DNA from: Pseudoalteromonas shioyasakiensis
GTDB taxonomy: Bacteria > Pseudomonadota > Gammaproteobacteria > Enterobacterales > Alteromonadaceae
Length of the DNA stretch: 64,000 bases
Direction of reading: 5' to 3'
NCBI GenBank assembly: GCA_013391845.1
Contig: CP058414.1
Span: forward strand, 2,280,501-2,344,500
The stretch's first letter is position 1. Each line of letters starts with the position of its first letter. Below the pieces are notes generated by a model that saw only the letters and a list, made by a program, of their open reading frames with translations, ran no database searches and had not been told where the DNA came from. A program made the translations under genes and the position numbers. Below are positions 18,415-28,740 of this stretch, one piece after another.

Positions 18415-19008
18415 TTATTTGCAGTAAAATTCACTCACATCGAGCACAGTTTTACCTTCCTCTGAGTCGTTTTGAAAAATTAGATCATCCCCCTCTAGGC
18501 TCATTTCATAGTCTCTCATCCATGATAGATTGGCTATTAACTCCAATTCATAGCGATTAAAGGAAGCAGGGCACTTTAAATACACATAATGGTGCGCTTT
18601 TCCAAAAGCACCAGGGTCTGCCGTATAAACATAAAAAGTACGGTTATTAAAAGTTTGCTCTTGATAAATGTAATCTTTATTTGAGCTGAAAGTTGCATCC
18701 AAAAATACAACTAAGGACACTGCAATGAACATCAAACAAGCATACAAAAAGCTTATTATAATTAAGGTGTTGGCGATTATTCTATTGTTAAAAAGCGTTC
18801 TAACTTCTTGGTATTTCATGAGCAATAAAGTAAAGCCTAAAATAGATGAGCCAAGTATTATTACATTGGTTACCTGAGAAACATCACTCATATGCCTAGG
18901 TGATACAAAATTTAAATTAATATATGAGCTTAAAAAGCCAAGCAGCAATGGGCCGTAAAGACAAAGCAAGATGAGGCTTAGATAAAAGCGGCCTTTATTT
19001 TCTTTCAT
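18415..19008 (-). CDS. Hypothetical inner-membrane protein
   Basis: 197 residues with three predicted membrane helices (about 10-31, 46-64 and 78-104) and a C-terminal soluble half of about 90 residues containing YVYTADPGAFGKAHHYVYLKCP. I do not recognise a family. GGAA lies upstream of the ATG. It follows the rhombosortase gene on the same strand after a 53-base gap. Confidence 0.6.
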   Translation of the reverse strand: MKENKGRFYLSLILLCLYGPLLLGFLSSYINLNFVSPRHMSDVSQVTNVIILGSSILGFTLLLMKYQEVRTLFNNRIIANTLIIISFLYACLMFIAVSLVVFLDATFSSNKDYIYQEQTFNNRTFYVYTADPGAFGKAHHYVYLKCPASFNRYELELIANLSWMRDYEMSLEGDDLIFQNDSEEGKTVLDVSEFYCK

Positions 19009-19061
19009 TTAAAGTTCCTTTTTCTAGCTAATAAAGAGCTGTAATAAGAAAGCGAGTAAGG

Positions 19062-19646
19062 TTACTCGCGATTTCTTATTATTTTTATAAAGACAGGCAA
19101 AGCGAGTAGAGTGCCGCCAATTGCGCCGATAAAGTGGGCGTCAATGGCAACATTAGAGGCGATTAACTGACTCACCGAATCACTCGGGCCTGCTATTTGC
19201 TCCCAAATCACTTTAGCCCAAGTACCAGCAAACAATAACCAGCCGGAAATCACCCCTGCTTGAACGTCTTTAACGGCGCCCCAAATAATAACTCCGTGAA
19301 GCAATGCGCTTAATCCGGTGTAAATATAGATATCTGGACAAAATAGCCAAACACCTAAACCACACCACAATGCAAGAATAGCAATATTAAATGCATAACG
19401 AGCAGGGCTTGTATGCTCAGCATGCAAGGCCCAAATTAATAAAATCCCGGCACAATTCAGGCCTAAATGGGGCCAATTTGCGTGTACAAATTGGCTGGTG
19501 AAAATACGCCAAAATTCACCATTTGCAACTAAATCACGGTTAAATTCAAGATATTCATTTAAGTTGAAAGTTGCAAACAACGAACTAAGTAGTACTAAAC
19601 ACAAAGGAGGCAGAATATATTCTAGTTTCAGGGGCAGGTTTATCAT
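19062..19646 (-). CDS. rrtA: Rhombosortase (rhomboid-family intramembrane serine protease)
   Basis: 194 residues with about six membrane helices. The catalytic serine lies in YTGLSALLHG and the histidine in DAHFIGAIGG. FTSQFVHANWPHLGLNCAGI is the typical rhomboid first loop/helix region. The short length and GLSALLHG variant match rhombosortases, which process GlyGly-CTERM proteins at the cell surface. No GlyGly-CTERM substrate was seen in the window. Confidence 0.82.
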   Translation of the reverse strand: MINLPLKLEYILPPLCLVLLSSLFATFNLNEYLEFNRDLVANGEFWRIFTSQFVHANWPHLGLNCAGILLIWALHAEHTSPARYAFNIAILALWCGLGVWLFCPDIYIYTGLSALLHGVIIWGAVKDVQAGVISGWLLFAGTWAKVIWEQIAGPSDSVSQLIASNVAIDAHFIGAIGGTLLALPVFIKIIRNRE

Positions 19647-19731
19647 GTTATTTTTATTGTATCTGAGATTGTCGCCTATTGTGCACGTTTAATTTTAAGA
19701 TGCCAAATACACTACGGGATTAAGTTTATTT

Positions 19732-21489
19732 ATGTTATTCAAAACCAAAGCGCTGTTAGCTCTGTCCACTTCATTAATTTATTCAACTGCTATTTTAGCA
19801 ACCCCTGCAAAAGTTGAAACTCGCGAACCTGAAGCCGCAACAGGCTTTGCTCATAAACAGGTTGTTGAAGGCGATAAGTACATGGTCGCTGCCGCAAACC
19901 CTTATGCAGTTAAAGCCGGCCAAAAAATGCTTGAACTAGGTGGCTCTGCAGTTGATGCTGCAATTGCAACTCAACTTGTTTTAACACTGGTAGAACCGCA
20001 ATCGTCGGGGATCGGTGGTGGTACATTTATGATGTACTTTGATAATAAAACAAAAAGCCTTACTAGTTTTGACGGTCGAGAAACTGCACCAAGTAACGCT
20101 GACGAAACACTCTTTTTAGATAAACACGGTAAAGCTGTGAAATGGATTGAAGCGGTGGTAGGCGGTCGCTCAGTAGGTGTACCTGGTATTTTAGATGCCT
20201 TTGCAACTGCTCATAAGCGTTACGGAAAGTTAGACTGGCAAACCTTGTTTGGCCCTGCTATTGAATTGGCTGATAAAGGCTTTATTGTATCACCGCGTTT
20301 ACATCAGTTACTCGCTAAAGAGTTAAACCCAGGGGTTACAAAGCTACCTGTTATTCGTGATTATTTCTTCCCAGATGGTAAACCGCTTGCTGTTGGCACT
20401 GTTAAGAAGAACCCAGAACTTGCCGCACTTTATAAAGATATTGCTAAACAAGGTATTGATGCTTTTTATAAAGGTGAAAACGCAAAAGAACTTGTCAATG
20501 CAGTGCAAAACTCAGCGGTAGCACCGGGTACTTTGAGTGTTGAAGACTTAGCTAATTACAAAAGCAAAGAACGAGCACCTGTATGTGTTGATTATCGCCA
20601 GTATGAGGTTTGTTCAATGGCTCCACCAAGTAGTGGTGGTGTAGCTGTATTACAGATTCTGGCCTTACTTGAACACAAAGATATGACTAAGCTTAAACCA
20701 AATTCAGTTCAAGCTCTGCATTACTTTACACAAGCATCGCGTTTAGCGTTTGCAGATCGTAACGTGTATATGGGCGACCCTGATTTTATGCCAATCCCTA
20801 CACAAGGTTTACTTGATAAAGATTACCTTGCAGGTCGAGCAAAGCTTATCTCTGAAAAAGATACCCACGCTGAAGCAGGCACACCACCAAACTCACTTGC
20901 TTATGCACAGGATGATGCTTACGAATTACCATCAACCACCCATGTATCGATTGTGGATAGCCAAGGTAATGCAGTGTCAATGACAAGTTCTATCGAAATG
21001 GCATTTGGTTCAACAGTAATGGTGAACGGGTATATTTTAAACAATCAGCTAACTGACTTTGCTTTATCACCAACAAAAAATGGTAAGCCGTTAGCCAATC
21101 GTGTTGAAGCAGGTAAACGTCCGCGTAGTTCAATGTCGCCAGTAATGGTGTTTAACAAAGATGGCAGCTTACGCTTGGTAGTCGGTTCACCGGGTGGTAG
21201 CCGCATTATTGATTACGTTGCTCAAGTGGTTGTGGGTGTGCTTGATTGGAACTTAGATGCGCAAACTGCAATTAACTTACCGCGCATTACTAATCGTAAT
21301 AATTACACAAGCCTAGAAAAGGGCACTGAACTTGCCAACGCTGAAGCCGAATTTGTTAATCGTGGACATACAGTTCGTATCTTAGATTTAAACTCTGGTT
21401 TACATGCTGTTGAAGTAAAAGACGGTAAGCTTTATGGCGCAGCCGATCCTCGCCGTGAAGGCATCGCTTTAAGTGATAAAAGCCACTAA
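19732..21489 (+). CDS. ggt: Gamma-glutamyltransferase
   Basis: 585-residue periplasmic Ntn-hydrolase with a Sec signal peptide (MLFKTKALLALSTSLIYSTAILA). It cleaves itself into two subunits before the nucleophile Thr402 in STTHVSIVD. Conserved blocks are SSGIGGGTFMMY, FDGRETAP, APPSSGGVAVLQIL, RPRSSMSPVMV and GSPGGSRI. It hydrolyses glutathione and transfers gamma-glutamyl groups. Confidence 0.96.
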   Translation: MLFKTKALLALSTSLIYSTAILATPAKVETREPEAATGFAHKQVVEGDKYMVAAANPYAVKAGQKMLELGGSAVDAAIATQLVLTLVEPQSSGIGGGTFMMYFDNKTKSLTSFDGRETAPSNADETLFLDKHGKAVKWIEAVVGGRSVGVPGILDAFATAHKRYGKLDWQTLFGPAIELADKGFIVSPRLHQLLAKELNPGVTKLPVIRDYFFPDGKPLAVGTVKKNPELAALYKDIAKQGIDAFYKGENAKELVNAVQNSAVAPGTLSVEDLANYKSKERAPVCVDYRQYEVCSMAPPSSGGVAVLQILALLEHKDMTKLKPNSVQALHYFTQASRLAFADRNVYMGDPDFMPIPTQGLLDKDYLAGRAKLISEKDTHAEAGTPPNSLAYAQDDAYELPSTTHVSIVDSQGNAVSMTSSIEMAFGSTVMVNGYILNNQLTDFALSPTKNGKPLANRVEAGKRPRSSMSPVMVFNKDGSLRLVVGSPGGSRIIDYVAQVVVGVLDWNLDAQTAINLPRITNRNNYTSLEKGTELANAEAEFVNRGHTVRILDLNSGLHAVEVKDGKLYGAADPRREGIALSDKSH

Positions 21490-21496
21490 AAACAAG

Positions 21497-21524
21497 CTCA
21501 GCAGCCTTAAAGCTGCTGAGTTTT
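21497..21524 (+). terminator. Rho-independent terminator after ggt
   Basis: The stem CTCAGCAGC / GCTGCTGAG has a 6-base loop and is followed by TTTT, 7 bases after the ggt stop. Confidence 0.85.
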
Positions 21525-21624
21525 CATGTATACTATCTAGTAAGCTCTTTAGAGCATAAAATTCATTTTCTTCAATGGTCTGACAAGGTGAATTGTCATT
21601 GCAATTTCGCCTTCAAGAGTAATA

Positions 21625-23358
21625 ATGTCAGATCATAATTATGACGCATCAAAGCTTGGAAATATGACTACAAATACCGATCCAAATTATCTTTATATTC
21701 CTTATTCAGGCCCAGGTCTGATCGAAACGCCACTATTAAATAAAGGCAGTGCTTTTTCACAAAAAGAAAGGGAAAATTTCAACTTAGCCGGTTTACTGCC
21801 ACCGCGTTATGAAACGATCGAAGAACAAGTTGAGCGTTGTTACCAGCAGTATTCAAGCTTTAGCGATAATTTAAACAAGCACATTTACCTTCGTGCTATT
21901 CAAGATAACAACGAAACACTTTACTACCGTTTAGTGCGTGATCATCTTGAAGAAATGATGCCAATTATCTATACACCAACAGTAGGTGATGCCTGTGAAA
22001 AGTTCTCAGACATTTACCGCAGTGCCCGTGGTCTATTTATCTCTTACGAAGATCGTTTCCAAATTGATGATATTTTACGTAACGCCACTAAAGGCAAAGT
22101 AAAAGTTATCGTTGTAACTGACGGTGAGCGTATTCTTGGTCTAGGTGACCAAGGTATAGGTGGTATGGGTATTCCAATCGGTAAATTATCACTATACACA
22201 GCGTGTGGTGGTATTAGCCCAGCTTACACGTTACCAGTAATGATTGATGTTGGTACGAATAATGAAAAACTGCTTAACGACCCTATGTACATGGGTGCTC
22301 GTCATAAACGTATTTCGCAAGAAGAGTATGACGAATTCTTAGATCTATTCATCAAAGCTGTTAAACGTCGTTGGCCAAGTGTGTTACTTCAGTTCGAAGA
22401 CTTTGCACAACCAAATGCAATGCCATTATTAAAACGCTACCGTGATGAAATCTGCAGCTTTAACGATGACATTCAAGGTACTGCTGCAGTAACAGTAGGT
22501 TCTTTACTAGCTGCATGTCGTGTTAAAGGCTCGAAACTTTCAGAGCAAAAAGTCGTGTTTGTCGGAGCAGGTTCTGCTGGCTGTGGTATTGCTGAGCAAA
22601 TTATCAGTACTATGGTTGCTGAAGGTATCAGTGATGAGCAAGCTCGTTCTCAAATCTTCATGGTTGACCGTTTTGGTTTACTTACTGAAGGCATGGAAGG
22701 CTTACGTGACTTCCAACAAGCCCTTTGCCAATCTAAAGACGGTTTGAGCGAGTGGACATACAGTGGTGAGTACGCATCTTTATTAGATGTAATGCACTGT
22801 GCGCAACCAGACATCCTAATTGGTGTATCTGGCCAACCTGGTTTGTTCACAGAACAAGTTATTCGTGCAATGCACGCATCTTGCCCACAACCGATTATCT
22901 TCCCGTTAAGTAATCCGTCTAAGCAAGTTGAAGCACTTCCTTCAGACGTAATTGAGTGGACAGACGGTCAAGCGATTGTTGCCTCTGGTAGCCCATTTGA
23001 TCCGGTTGAGTATAACGGCCAAACTTTCCCAATCCCGCAATGTAACAACAGCTACATTTTCCCGGGTATTGGTTTAGGTGTTATTGCTGCTAAAGCAACA
23101 CGAATTACAGATGCGATGCTGATTGTATCAAGTGAAACTCTGGCAGAGTCTTCGCCACGTGCTAACACAGGTAAAGGTAGCTTATTACCAGCACTTACTG
23201 AAATCCAATCGTTAAGTAAACGTATTGCGTTTGCGGTAGCGAAAAAAGCCATGGAAGAAGGTGTGGCACTTGAGCTGAGCGATGAAGCGCTATGGGCTGC
23301 AATTGAGAAAAACTATTGGCTTCCAGAGTACCGTAACTATAAGCGTCGTAGTATCTAA
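21625..23358 (+). CDS. maeA: NAD-dependent malic enzyme
   Basis: 577 residues, close to E. coli MaeA (565) over the whole length. It decarboxylates malate to pyruvate. Signatures are [68 protein letters not shown] and the dinucleotide-binding [12 protein letters not shown]. An N-terminal extension of about 13 residues precedes the conserved LYIPYSGP. It is a single gene with its own terminator. Confidence 0.95.
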   Translation: MSDHNYDASKLGNMTTNTDPNYLYIPYSGPGLIETPLLNKGSAFSQKERENFNLAGLLPPRYETIEEQVERCYQQYSSFSDNLNKHIYLRAIQDNNETLYYRLVRDHLEEMMPIIYTPTVGDACEKFSDIYRSARGLFISYEDRFQIDDILRNATKGKVKVIVVTDGERILGLGDQGIGGMGIPIGKLSLYTACGGISPAYTLPVMIDVGTNNEKLLNDPMYMGARHKRISQEEYDEFLDLFIKAVKRRWPSVLLQFEDFAQPNAMPLLKRYRDEICSFNDDIQGTAAVTVGSLLAACRVKGSKLSEQKVVFVGAGSAGCGIAEQIISTMVAEGISDEQARSQIFMVDRFGLLTEGMEGLRDFQQALCQSKDGLSEWTYSGEYASLLDVMHCAQPDILIGVSGQPGLFTEQVIRAMHASCPQPIIFPLSNPSKQVEALPSDVIEWTDGQAIVASGSPFDPVEYNGQTFPIPQCNNSYIFPGIGLGVIAAKATRITDAMLIVSSETLAESSPRANTGKGSLLPALTEIQSLSKRIAFAVAKKAMEEGVALELSDEALWAAIEKNYWLPEYRNYKRRSI

Positions 23359-23380
23359 GCTATAACACGTTGAGTTATTG

Positions 23381-23409
23381 AAAAAACAGGCTTTAATGCC
23401 TGTTTTTTT
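23381..23409 (+). terminator. Rho-independent terminator after maeA
   Basis: The stem AAAAAACAGGC / GCCTGTTTTTT has a 6-base loop and starts 22 bases after the maeA stop. Confidence 0.88.
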
Positions 23410-23492
23410 ATATTGTTTTAAAAGGCCTTGTTCATATTCAATTAACTCTTTAAGGTGATAATGAACGGAGTTAATAATTAAGGAACAGTATT

Positions 23493-24209
23493 ATGCGTAA
23501 GTTAATTTTCACCGCGATGGCCACCGCGCTAAGCTTTAATGCGTTAGCACAAGCTACACCTGATGCACCGCATATTTACATTCAAGGCAACGCAACTATC
23601 AAAGCTATCCCTGATAACGTTAAACTAACAGTGGGTATTGTTGAAGTGGATAAAGATTTAATTGCCGCTAAAAACAAAGCCGATGCAACCATGGCAAAAG
23701 CTATTAAGCTTGCTAAAAGCCAAGGTGTGAATGAAAAGGGCATTTATGCGTCTAATATCTCTATACACCGCCAAACAGAATACAACCGTGAAACAGGCAA
23801 GCAAAACTTTGTCGGCTATAGAGTAACGCGCAGTCTATCTGTGACTTTAACTGATATTAAAAAGTACCCAATTATGCTTCAGCAATTGGTGAACGCGGGC
23901 ATAAATGAAATTAATCAAACGCAGTTTATATCTAGCCGTTATGAAGAGTTACAAAAGCAAGCTCAAAAACTGGCAATTAAAGATGCGCGTGATGCCGCAA
24001 AAGAGTTTGCCATTGATTACGGGGTAGAGCTTAAAGGTCTTTATACCGCTTCTAATAGCCCACTAGAAACAGGAAACCAGCCTTATATGCGTGCAAGTAA
24101 AATGGTTATGGCTGAAGCTGCACCAGATAACTATGTACCTGATGCATACAACGGTGGCGAGCTTACGATCACAGCTAGTAGCTATGCCGTTTACTTAATA
24201 GAAAATTAG
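23493..24209 (+). CDS. SIMPL domain (DUF541) periplasmic protein
   Basis: 238 residues with a Sec signal peptide (MRKLIFTAMATALSFNALAQA). The DUF541 body follows: IYIQGNATIKAIPDNVKLTVGIVEVDKD, then FVGYRVTRSLSVTL and DARDAAKEFAIDYGVELKGL. Related proteins (YggE in E. coli) are linked to oxidative stress tolerance, but the biochemical role is unclear. AAGGAAC precedes the ATG. The next gene converges with one base between the stops. Confidence 0.87.
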   Translation: MRKLIFTAMATALSFNALAQATPDAPHIYIQGNATIKAIPDNVKLTVGIVEVDKDLIAAKNKADATMAKAIKLAKSQGVNEKGIYASNISIHRQTEYNRETGKQNFVGYRVTRSLSVTLTDIKKYPIMLQQLVNAGINEINQTQFISSRYEELQKQAQKLAIKDARDAAKEFAIDYGVELKGLYTASNSPLETGNQPYMRASKMVMAEAAPDNYVPDAYNGGELTITASSYAVYLIEN

Positions 24210-24210
24210 T

Positions 24211-25563
24211 CTATTGATTGCTGGTGAAGCTTGCCAGCAATTTTTCACCTTGTTGCTCTGAAATACGGGCTATGGCTTTAAGCATATTAGTAATTTGTTC
24301 TCGGTCATACTCATTACTAATATGCGTATCGATATCTTCAATAATCGCCCCTAAATAAACAAACAAACTATCTGTGGCTTTTTCGTTATCAGATGCTCTA
24401 AACAATATATTTTTAAAAGCTTCAAGTACGTTAACCATGACATAGGCGTCATTTTTTGCGTAGTTACGAATAGGCGTAAAGTTATCGTGCAGTAGCTCAT
24501 CGAATGATGTTTCGTGTATATAAAGGTGTGGTTGATTGTTCTCGCATCGTTTAAGCGAGTAATTAACATCATAAATATCTAAACGTAAAATCAATAAGAT
24601 ACTCAGCATATCAATGGCTTTTACCGCAGTACCAGGATCATTAATCCCCGGACTCATGGCTTTTACTGCAATTTCTGAGATTTGTGTCATACCGTAGCGG
24701 TAATGGTCGCTGATATACTCTTCGATATAAAAGATAAAACAGTTTAGTAGTTGCTCTACAAGCTCTGGGTTGTCAGATAAGTCAGTATCACATTTTAAAA
24801 ACGGATAACCTTTAACCGTAAAGAAGCCTTGCTTAACCGAGATATAAATTTTTATACCGTGCTGTTGGCACAATGCGCACAATTTATCGCTATGTGCGCC
24901 TTTAAAGTAGCCTTCTGTTTTACTTTTTATGCTATGCCAGTCATCAAAGTCAGGAAAATGCTCAACTGGGTTTTCTTGTTGCATATTAATAATGCATTTA
25001 AGCTCGCCTTTGGTATTTTTAAATAGATCGTTTAACACATTATCGACCTGAATCGCTTTAGAAATTGAGTGAATAAAAAACACAAAAAATCCCAGCGAAA
25101 TCAAACCAAAAACCAAAGAAAAGAAGATACCCAAAGATGGAATTCCCATATCTCCATCGCCAATGGTACGTATGTTTATCAACATTAATATAGTGTAGAT
25201 AATACTACCAAGATAAAAGCCAAGCACTAATTGGTGCGATTTACGGGTAATTAGTCCAGGTAATACTCGAGGAGAAAGGCTAGCACTGGCGCTGTTTAGC
25301 ACTACCATAACCATAGAAAAGCTAAAAACCGTTAACGAGATAATGCTTCCTGCAAGCGTACTGAGGATAGTTCGGGCGTTTTCTTCGCTGTCGACCAACA
25401 ACACGCCAATCAGCTTTTTAAACTCCATTGATAGTGAAGAGTACTCTACTGCAATGCTAATTAATCCGAAAATCAAAAACATGACAGAGAGCATTGAAGG
25501 GTAAAAACCGATACTACTTACCATTTCACGGTAATTATCGGCAATTTTTCTTGGCGTAAACAT
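24211..25563 (-). CDS. DUF2254 family membrane protein
   Basis: 450 residues. Four hydrophobic segments lie in the N-terminal half (about 19-41, 64-90, 108-130 and 142-165) and a large soluble C-terminal domain follows. The block LAGSIISLTVFSFSMVMVVLNSASASLSPRVLPGL is the DUF2254 signature, and MSPGINDPGTAVKAID is a second. Function is unknown; the layout suggests a channel or sensor with a cytoplasmic domain. Confidence 0.85.
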   Translation of the reverse strand: MFTPRKIADNYREMVSSIGFYPSMLSVMFLIFGLISIAVEYSSLSMEFKKLIGVLLVDSEENARTILSTLAGSIISLTVFSFSMVMVVLNSASASLSPRVLPGLITRKSHQLVLGFYLGSIIYTILMLINIRTIGDGDMGIPSLGIFFSLVFGLISLGFFVFFIHSISKAIQVDNVLNDLFKNTKGELKCIINMQQENPVEHFPDFDDWHSIKSKTEGYFKGAHSDKLCALCQQHGIKIYISVKQGFFTVKGYPFLKCDTDLSDNPELVEQLLNCFIFYIEEYISDHYRYGMTQISEIAVKAMSPGINDPGTAVKAIDMLSILLILRLDIYDVNYSLKRCENNQPHLYIHETSFDELLHDNFTPIRNYAKNDAYVMVNVLEAFKNILFRASDNEKATDSLFVYLGAIIEDIDTHISNEYDREQITNMLKAIARISEQQGEKLLASFTSNQ

Positions 25564-25682
25564 GCACTTCCTTAAGAACTGTTAGACATTAAATATCATA
25601 CTGAGCTAACCTAACTACTTACTTAACAGCCTAGCAATAAACAGTGCTAAGCGTCTAACTTTAAATAAAAATTGGAAAAACT

Positions 25683-26057
25683 GTGATTGTTTCAACGTTT
25701 GCTGCCATTTTGGCCATTTTATACATCCAACTTAGCTTTCGTGTAATTAAACTTCGTAAAGCAAAACGTATTTCACTAGGCGATGGTGGTGATGCAAGCC
25801 TACAAGCAGCTATACGTACCCATGCTAATTTTATTGAATATGTGCCATTTTCATTGATTCTGCTATTTTTATTAGAGTATCAGGGTCTTCCTAGCCATTT
25901 CTGCTATATTTTAGGTTCAATGCTTGTTGCAGGCCGTTTTTGTCATAGTTATGCACTCGTTGATAATATAATGAAATTACGAGCGTTAGGAATGATACTC
26001 ACCTTCTTAACTATTTTGATCAGTGCAGTGATGTTATTAGTTACACAGGTATTCTAA
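25683..26057 (+). CDS. MAPEG family membrane protein
   Basis: 124 residues, four hydrophobic helices, GTG start. The motif AIRTHANFIEYVPFSLILLFLLEYQG is diagnostic for MAPEG proteins (glutathione-linked and eicosanoid enzymes in eukaryotes, mostly uncharacterised in bacteria). GRFCHSYAL near residue 80 also fits. One base separates its stop from the next ATG. Confidence 0.85.
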   Translation: MIVSTFAAILAILYIQLSFRVIKLRKAKRISLGDGGDASLQAAIRTHANFIEYVPFSLILLFLLEYQGLPSHFCYILGSMLVAGRFCHSYALVDNIMKLRALGMILTFLTILISAVMLLVTQVF

Positions 26058-26058
26058 T

Positions 26059-26964
26059 ATGCAGAAAGTTGTTTTTACTCTTACCTTACTGTTTTTAACA
26101 AATATTTGTTCGGCAAATGTAAAAACAATCAATGCAAAAAAAGCGGTTGCTATTCCACCTGAAACTCTTAGGGTAATTTACCCTAAGACTTTGCCAAACC
26201 TTGATGAAAAATTACTTTATCCTCTTATATTGCTTCGTACCGCGCTTGAGAGAAGTGGTTATAATTTTACTTTAACACCGTCACCAAGACTATTAGGACA
26301 AAACAGAGTTCTTAGAGAAATAGCGACTGGAACAGGTATTAATGTGTATTGGAGTATGACCAATACTGAACGTGAAAAAATGTTATTGCCATTGAGAATT
26401 CCTATTTTTAAAGGGCTGTTCGGGTGGCGTTTAATGTTTACAACTAAAAGGCAATTACCTTATCTAAGCCAAATCAAGACATACGACGATCTCAAAAATA
26501 TTATATTTATACAAGGCCAGCACTGGCCTGACACAGATATTTTAAAAGGCAACAATTTAACTGTGGCTACTTCTCAAGATTTTGAGTCATTGTTCGTTAT
26601 GCTTGATAAAGGAAGAGGGCAGTTATTTCCTCGCTCTATACTCGAAATAGAGGAGGAAAAGGCTAATTTCGAGAAAAAAATCGACTTGGTTGTTCTTCCG
26701 CAACTAATGCTTAAATATAAAAGCCCTATTTATTTCTTTTTTAACAAAGATAAGCCTGAAATTGCAAAAGCGGTGAATGAGGGTTTAAAAGTTATGCGTA
26801 AAAACGGTGAATTTGACGAGCTATTCTTTAAATATAATCGTGATTTCATTAAAAATGCCCACGTTCATGACAAGATTATTATAGAATTGAACAATAACGA
26901 ATTACCAAGGTTAACCCCAGTAGAAGATAAGTCGCTGTGGTTATCTATTGATAAGGTGCCATGA
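26059..26964 (+). CDS. Periplasmic solute-binding-like protein
   Basis: 301 residues with a Sec signal peptide (MQKVVFTLTLLFLTNICSA). The body resembles a type II periplasmic binding fold: LRVIYPKTLP near the start, then GTGINVYWSMTNTEREKMLLPLRIP, and FFFNKDKPEIAKAVNEGLKVMRKNGEFDELFFKYN near the end, the SBP_bac_3 pattern. No permease or ATPase genes lie nearby, so it may be a sensor-type binding protein. Its stop overlaps the next ATG (ATGA). Confidence 0.75.
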   Translation: MQKVVFTLTLLFLTNICSANVKTINAKKAVAIPPETLRVIYPKTLPNLDEKLLYPLILLRTALERSGYNFTLTPSPRLLGQNRVLREIATGTGINVYWSMTNTEREKMLLPLRIPIFKGLFGWRLMFTTKRQLPYLSQIKTYDDLKNIIFIQGQHWPDTDILKGNNLTVATSQDFESLFVMLDKGRGQLFPRSILEIEEEKANFEKKIDLVVLPQLMLKYKSPIYFFFNKDKPEIAKAVNEGLKVMRKNGEFDELFFKYNRDFIKNAHVHDKIIIELNNNELPRLTPVEDKSLWLSIDKVP

Positions 26965-27593
26965 GCTCAAAAATTTTTATAATCGGTTTACCACGAACCG
27001 GCACAACCAGTATATGTAACAGCTTTTTAGAACTCGGCTATAAAACCTCGCACACAGCCTATACCCAACAAGCAATTACCAACGCAGACGTTATTGCCGA
27101 CACCCCTGTATTTAGTGAATATGTTTTACTCGATAAACACTTTGCAAACAGCCGCTTTATAAATCTTGAGCGCGACTTAGCTAAATGGCTACCATCAATC
27201 AGGCAGCTATTAACACGTATGCACACTAATTTAATGCGCCCAGACGGTGGCTTTAATATCCACTTAAAACGCTGTTATCTTGATGTGTTTGGCCACTATA
27301 GTTTGGCAGATTTAGAATCTGATGAGTATTTAACAGCCTGTTATCAGCGCCATCAACAGCAAATAGCAGATTACTTTAAAGGCTGTGAACATCAATTACT
27401 AACACTTAATGTTGCTGACCCTAATAGCCCGAAACTATTGCAGCAGTTTTTAAGCACGGAACAACCAATCAGCTTTAAACAGCTTAATATTGGAGGCAAG
27501 GTCACAGCTTGGAATGACATAAAACACCCAGATAAAGTGTCATCAACCCGAAGTGGTAAAATTGATAAATCTCTTGGTTATAATCATAAGTAA
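26961..27593 (+). CDS. Sulfotransferase family protein
   Basis: 210 residues. The PAPS-binding 5'-phosphosulfate loop is KIFIIGLPRTGTTSICNSF at residues 4-22. FINLERDLAKWLPS near residue 74 matches the usual 3'-phosphate-binding strand and following helix. The acceptor substrate is unknown. It is translationally coupled to the binding-protein gene, and the MAPEG gene lies before that. Confidence 0.8.
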   Translation: MSSKIFIIGLPRTGTTSICNSFLELGYKTSHTAYTQQAITNADVIADTPVFSEYVLLDKHFANSRFINLERDLAKWLPSIRQLLTRMHTNLMRPDGGFNIHLKRCYLDVFGHYSLADLESDEYLTACYQRHQQQIADYFKGCEHQLLTLNVADPNSPKLLQQFLSTEQPISFKQLNIGGKVTAWNDIKHPDKVSSTRSGKIDKSLGYNHK

Positions 27594-27638
27594 AATACGC
27601 TAAAATCGCCGCCATTATAAGTTAAGTTGTTCCTTATT

Positions 27639-28201
27639 ATGTTTGAATTAAAATACCACACGCCATTTGAATGGACAGAAGGAGTCTTGGCTGACTTCAA
27701 TACCTTTTTACAAGATCATGCTGCAGCAGAAAAAAAAGCCTCTGGTATGGCTATGTCTATGCTTTCACACTACCCAGATCGTCGTAAGCTCGTTAAAGCT
27801 ATGACTGATTTAGCGTTAGAAGAAATGATTCATTTTAAACAAGTTTTAAAATTACTAATGGAACGTGATGTTTCCCTTGGTAATGATCAAAAAGATCCTT
27901 ACATCAAACAAATTCGCGCGGTTTTCAGAAATGGTCGTGATGAATTTTTAATGGACCGCTTATTAGTGGCTGGTGTAGCGGACATGAGCGTTTTTCGCTT
28001 GTCGCTGAAGCCTTACCTGCAGGTAAAGAAAAAGAGTTTTATGTCGCGATTGCTAAATCAGAAGAAAAACATAAAAACTTATTCGTTGAACTTGCCTACG
28101 AGTATTTCGATAAGCAAGAAGTTGATGCTCGCCTTGAAGAAATCCTTATCGCAGAAGCTGAAATCTGTAAAAATATACCGTTTACAGCGGCACTTCACTA
28201 G
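27639..28201 (+). pseudogene. miaE: tRNA-(ms2io6A)-hydroxylase MiaE, frameshifted
   Basis: Codons 1-112 from ATG 27639 encode a normal MiaE N-terminus, including the di-iron ligand block LALEEMIHFKQV. At about 27975-27980 the frame breaks. The shifted frame continues GHERFSLVAEALPAG and then AKSEEKHKNLF (second ligand pair) to a TAG at 28199-28201. The break removes the expected Glu-x-Arg just before GHERF, where MiaE has another iron ligand. The frame change implies loss of 3n+1 bases. As read, no active enzyme is possible, unless the sequence here is wrong. Confidence 0.82.
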
Positions 28202-28370
28202 TAGTGATGTTAATGTATTAGGCTAGTTTGCCTAATACATTAAACAACATTTAAAACAAGAATTAAGTATCTTGAAAATAGTTTTACCAATCCTAATTAA
28301 TTAAATAAACAGCATACATTCATCTTCATCACCTATAGTTAGGTTAGTACCTAATTTTGAGGAATAGAGC

Positions 28371-28740
28371 ATGAAATGGATGATGACTCTTACGACGTTG
28401 TCGTTAATAGGATTGTAATCACCGGTAATTCAATTTATACAGAAGTGAACTCTTTCGTTCGAATGACAAGCCATCCGAAATAACAGCAAGTATGTATCGT
28501 TCGTTAATTTGGCATAGCGATATCTATAAAGAAGAGCAATTTTTAAATACGGCACGAAGCTACTTCAGCGATGGCATAATTGATACCCATGAATACAGTA
28601 AATTAACTAGCTTAGCGAATAAAGTTGCTGGCCCAATTATTTACATTCAAGAAAACGATGAGCAGCTGTGGCATGCACGGCTCACCTATAAAAAATACCT
28701 TGATGATCAAACTGTCGAACGACTGGCCAGCTTACATTGA
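28371..28740 (+). pseudogene. Broken small secreted-protein gene of unknown family
   Basis: ATG 28371 opens a short signal-like peptide (MKWMMTLTTLSLIGL) that ends at once in TAA. A different frame is open from about 28429 and passes through ATG 28492 to 28740, giving NLYRSELFRSNDKPSE and then 82 residues (MYRSLIWHSDIYKEEQF...). I read this as one small exported protein broken by a frameshift near 28415-28430. Alternatively only the 28492-28740 ORF is real. No family is recognised. Confidence 0.4.
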
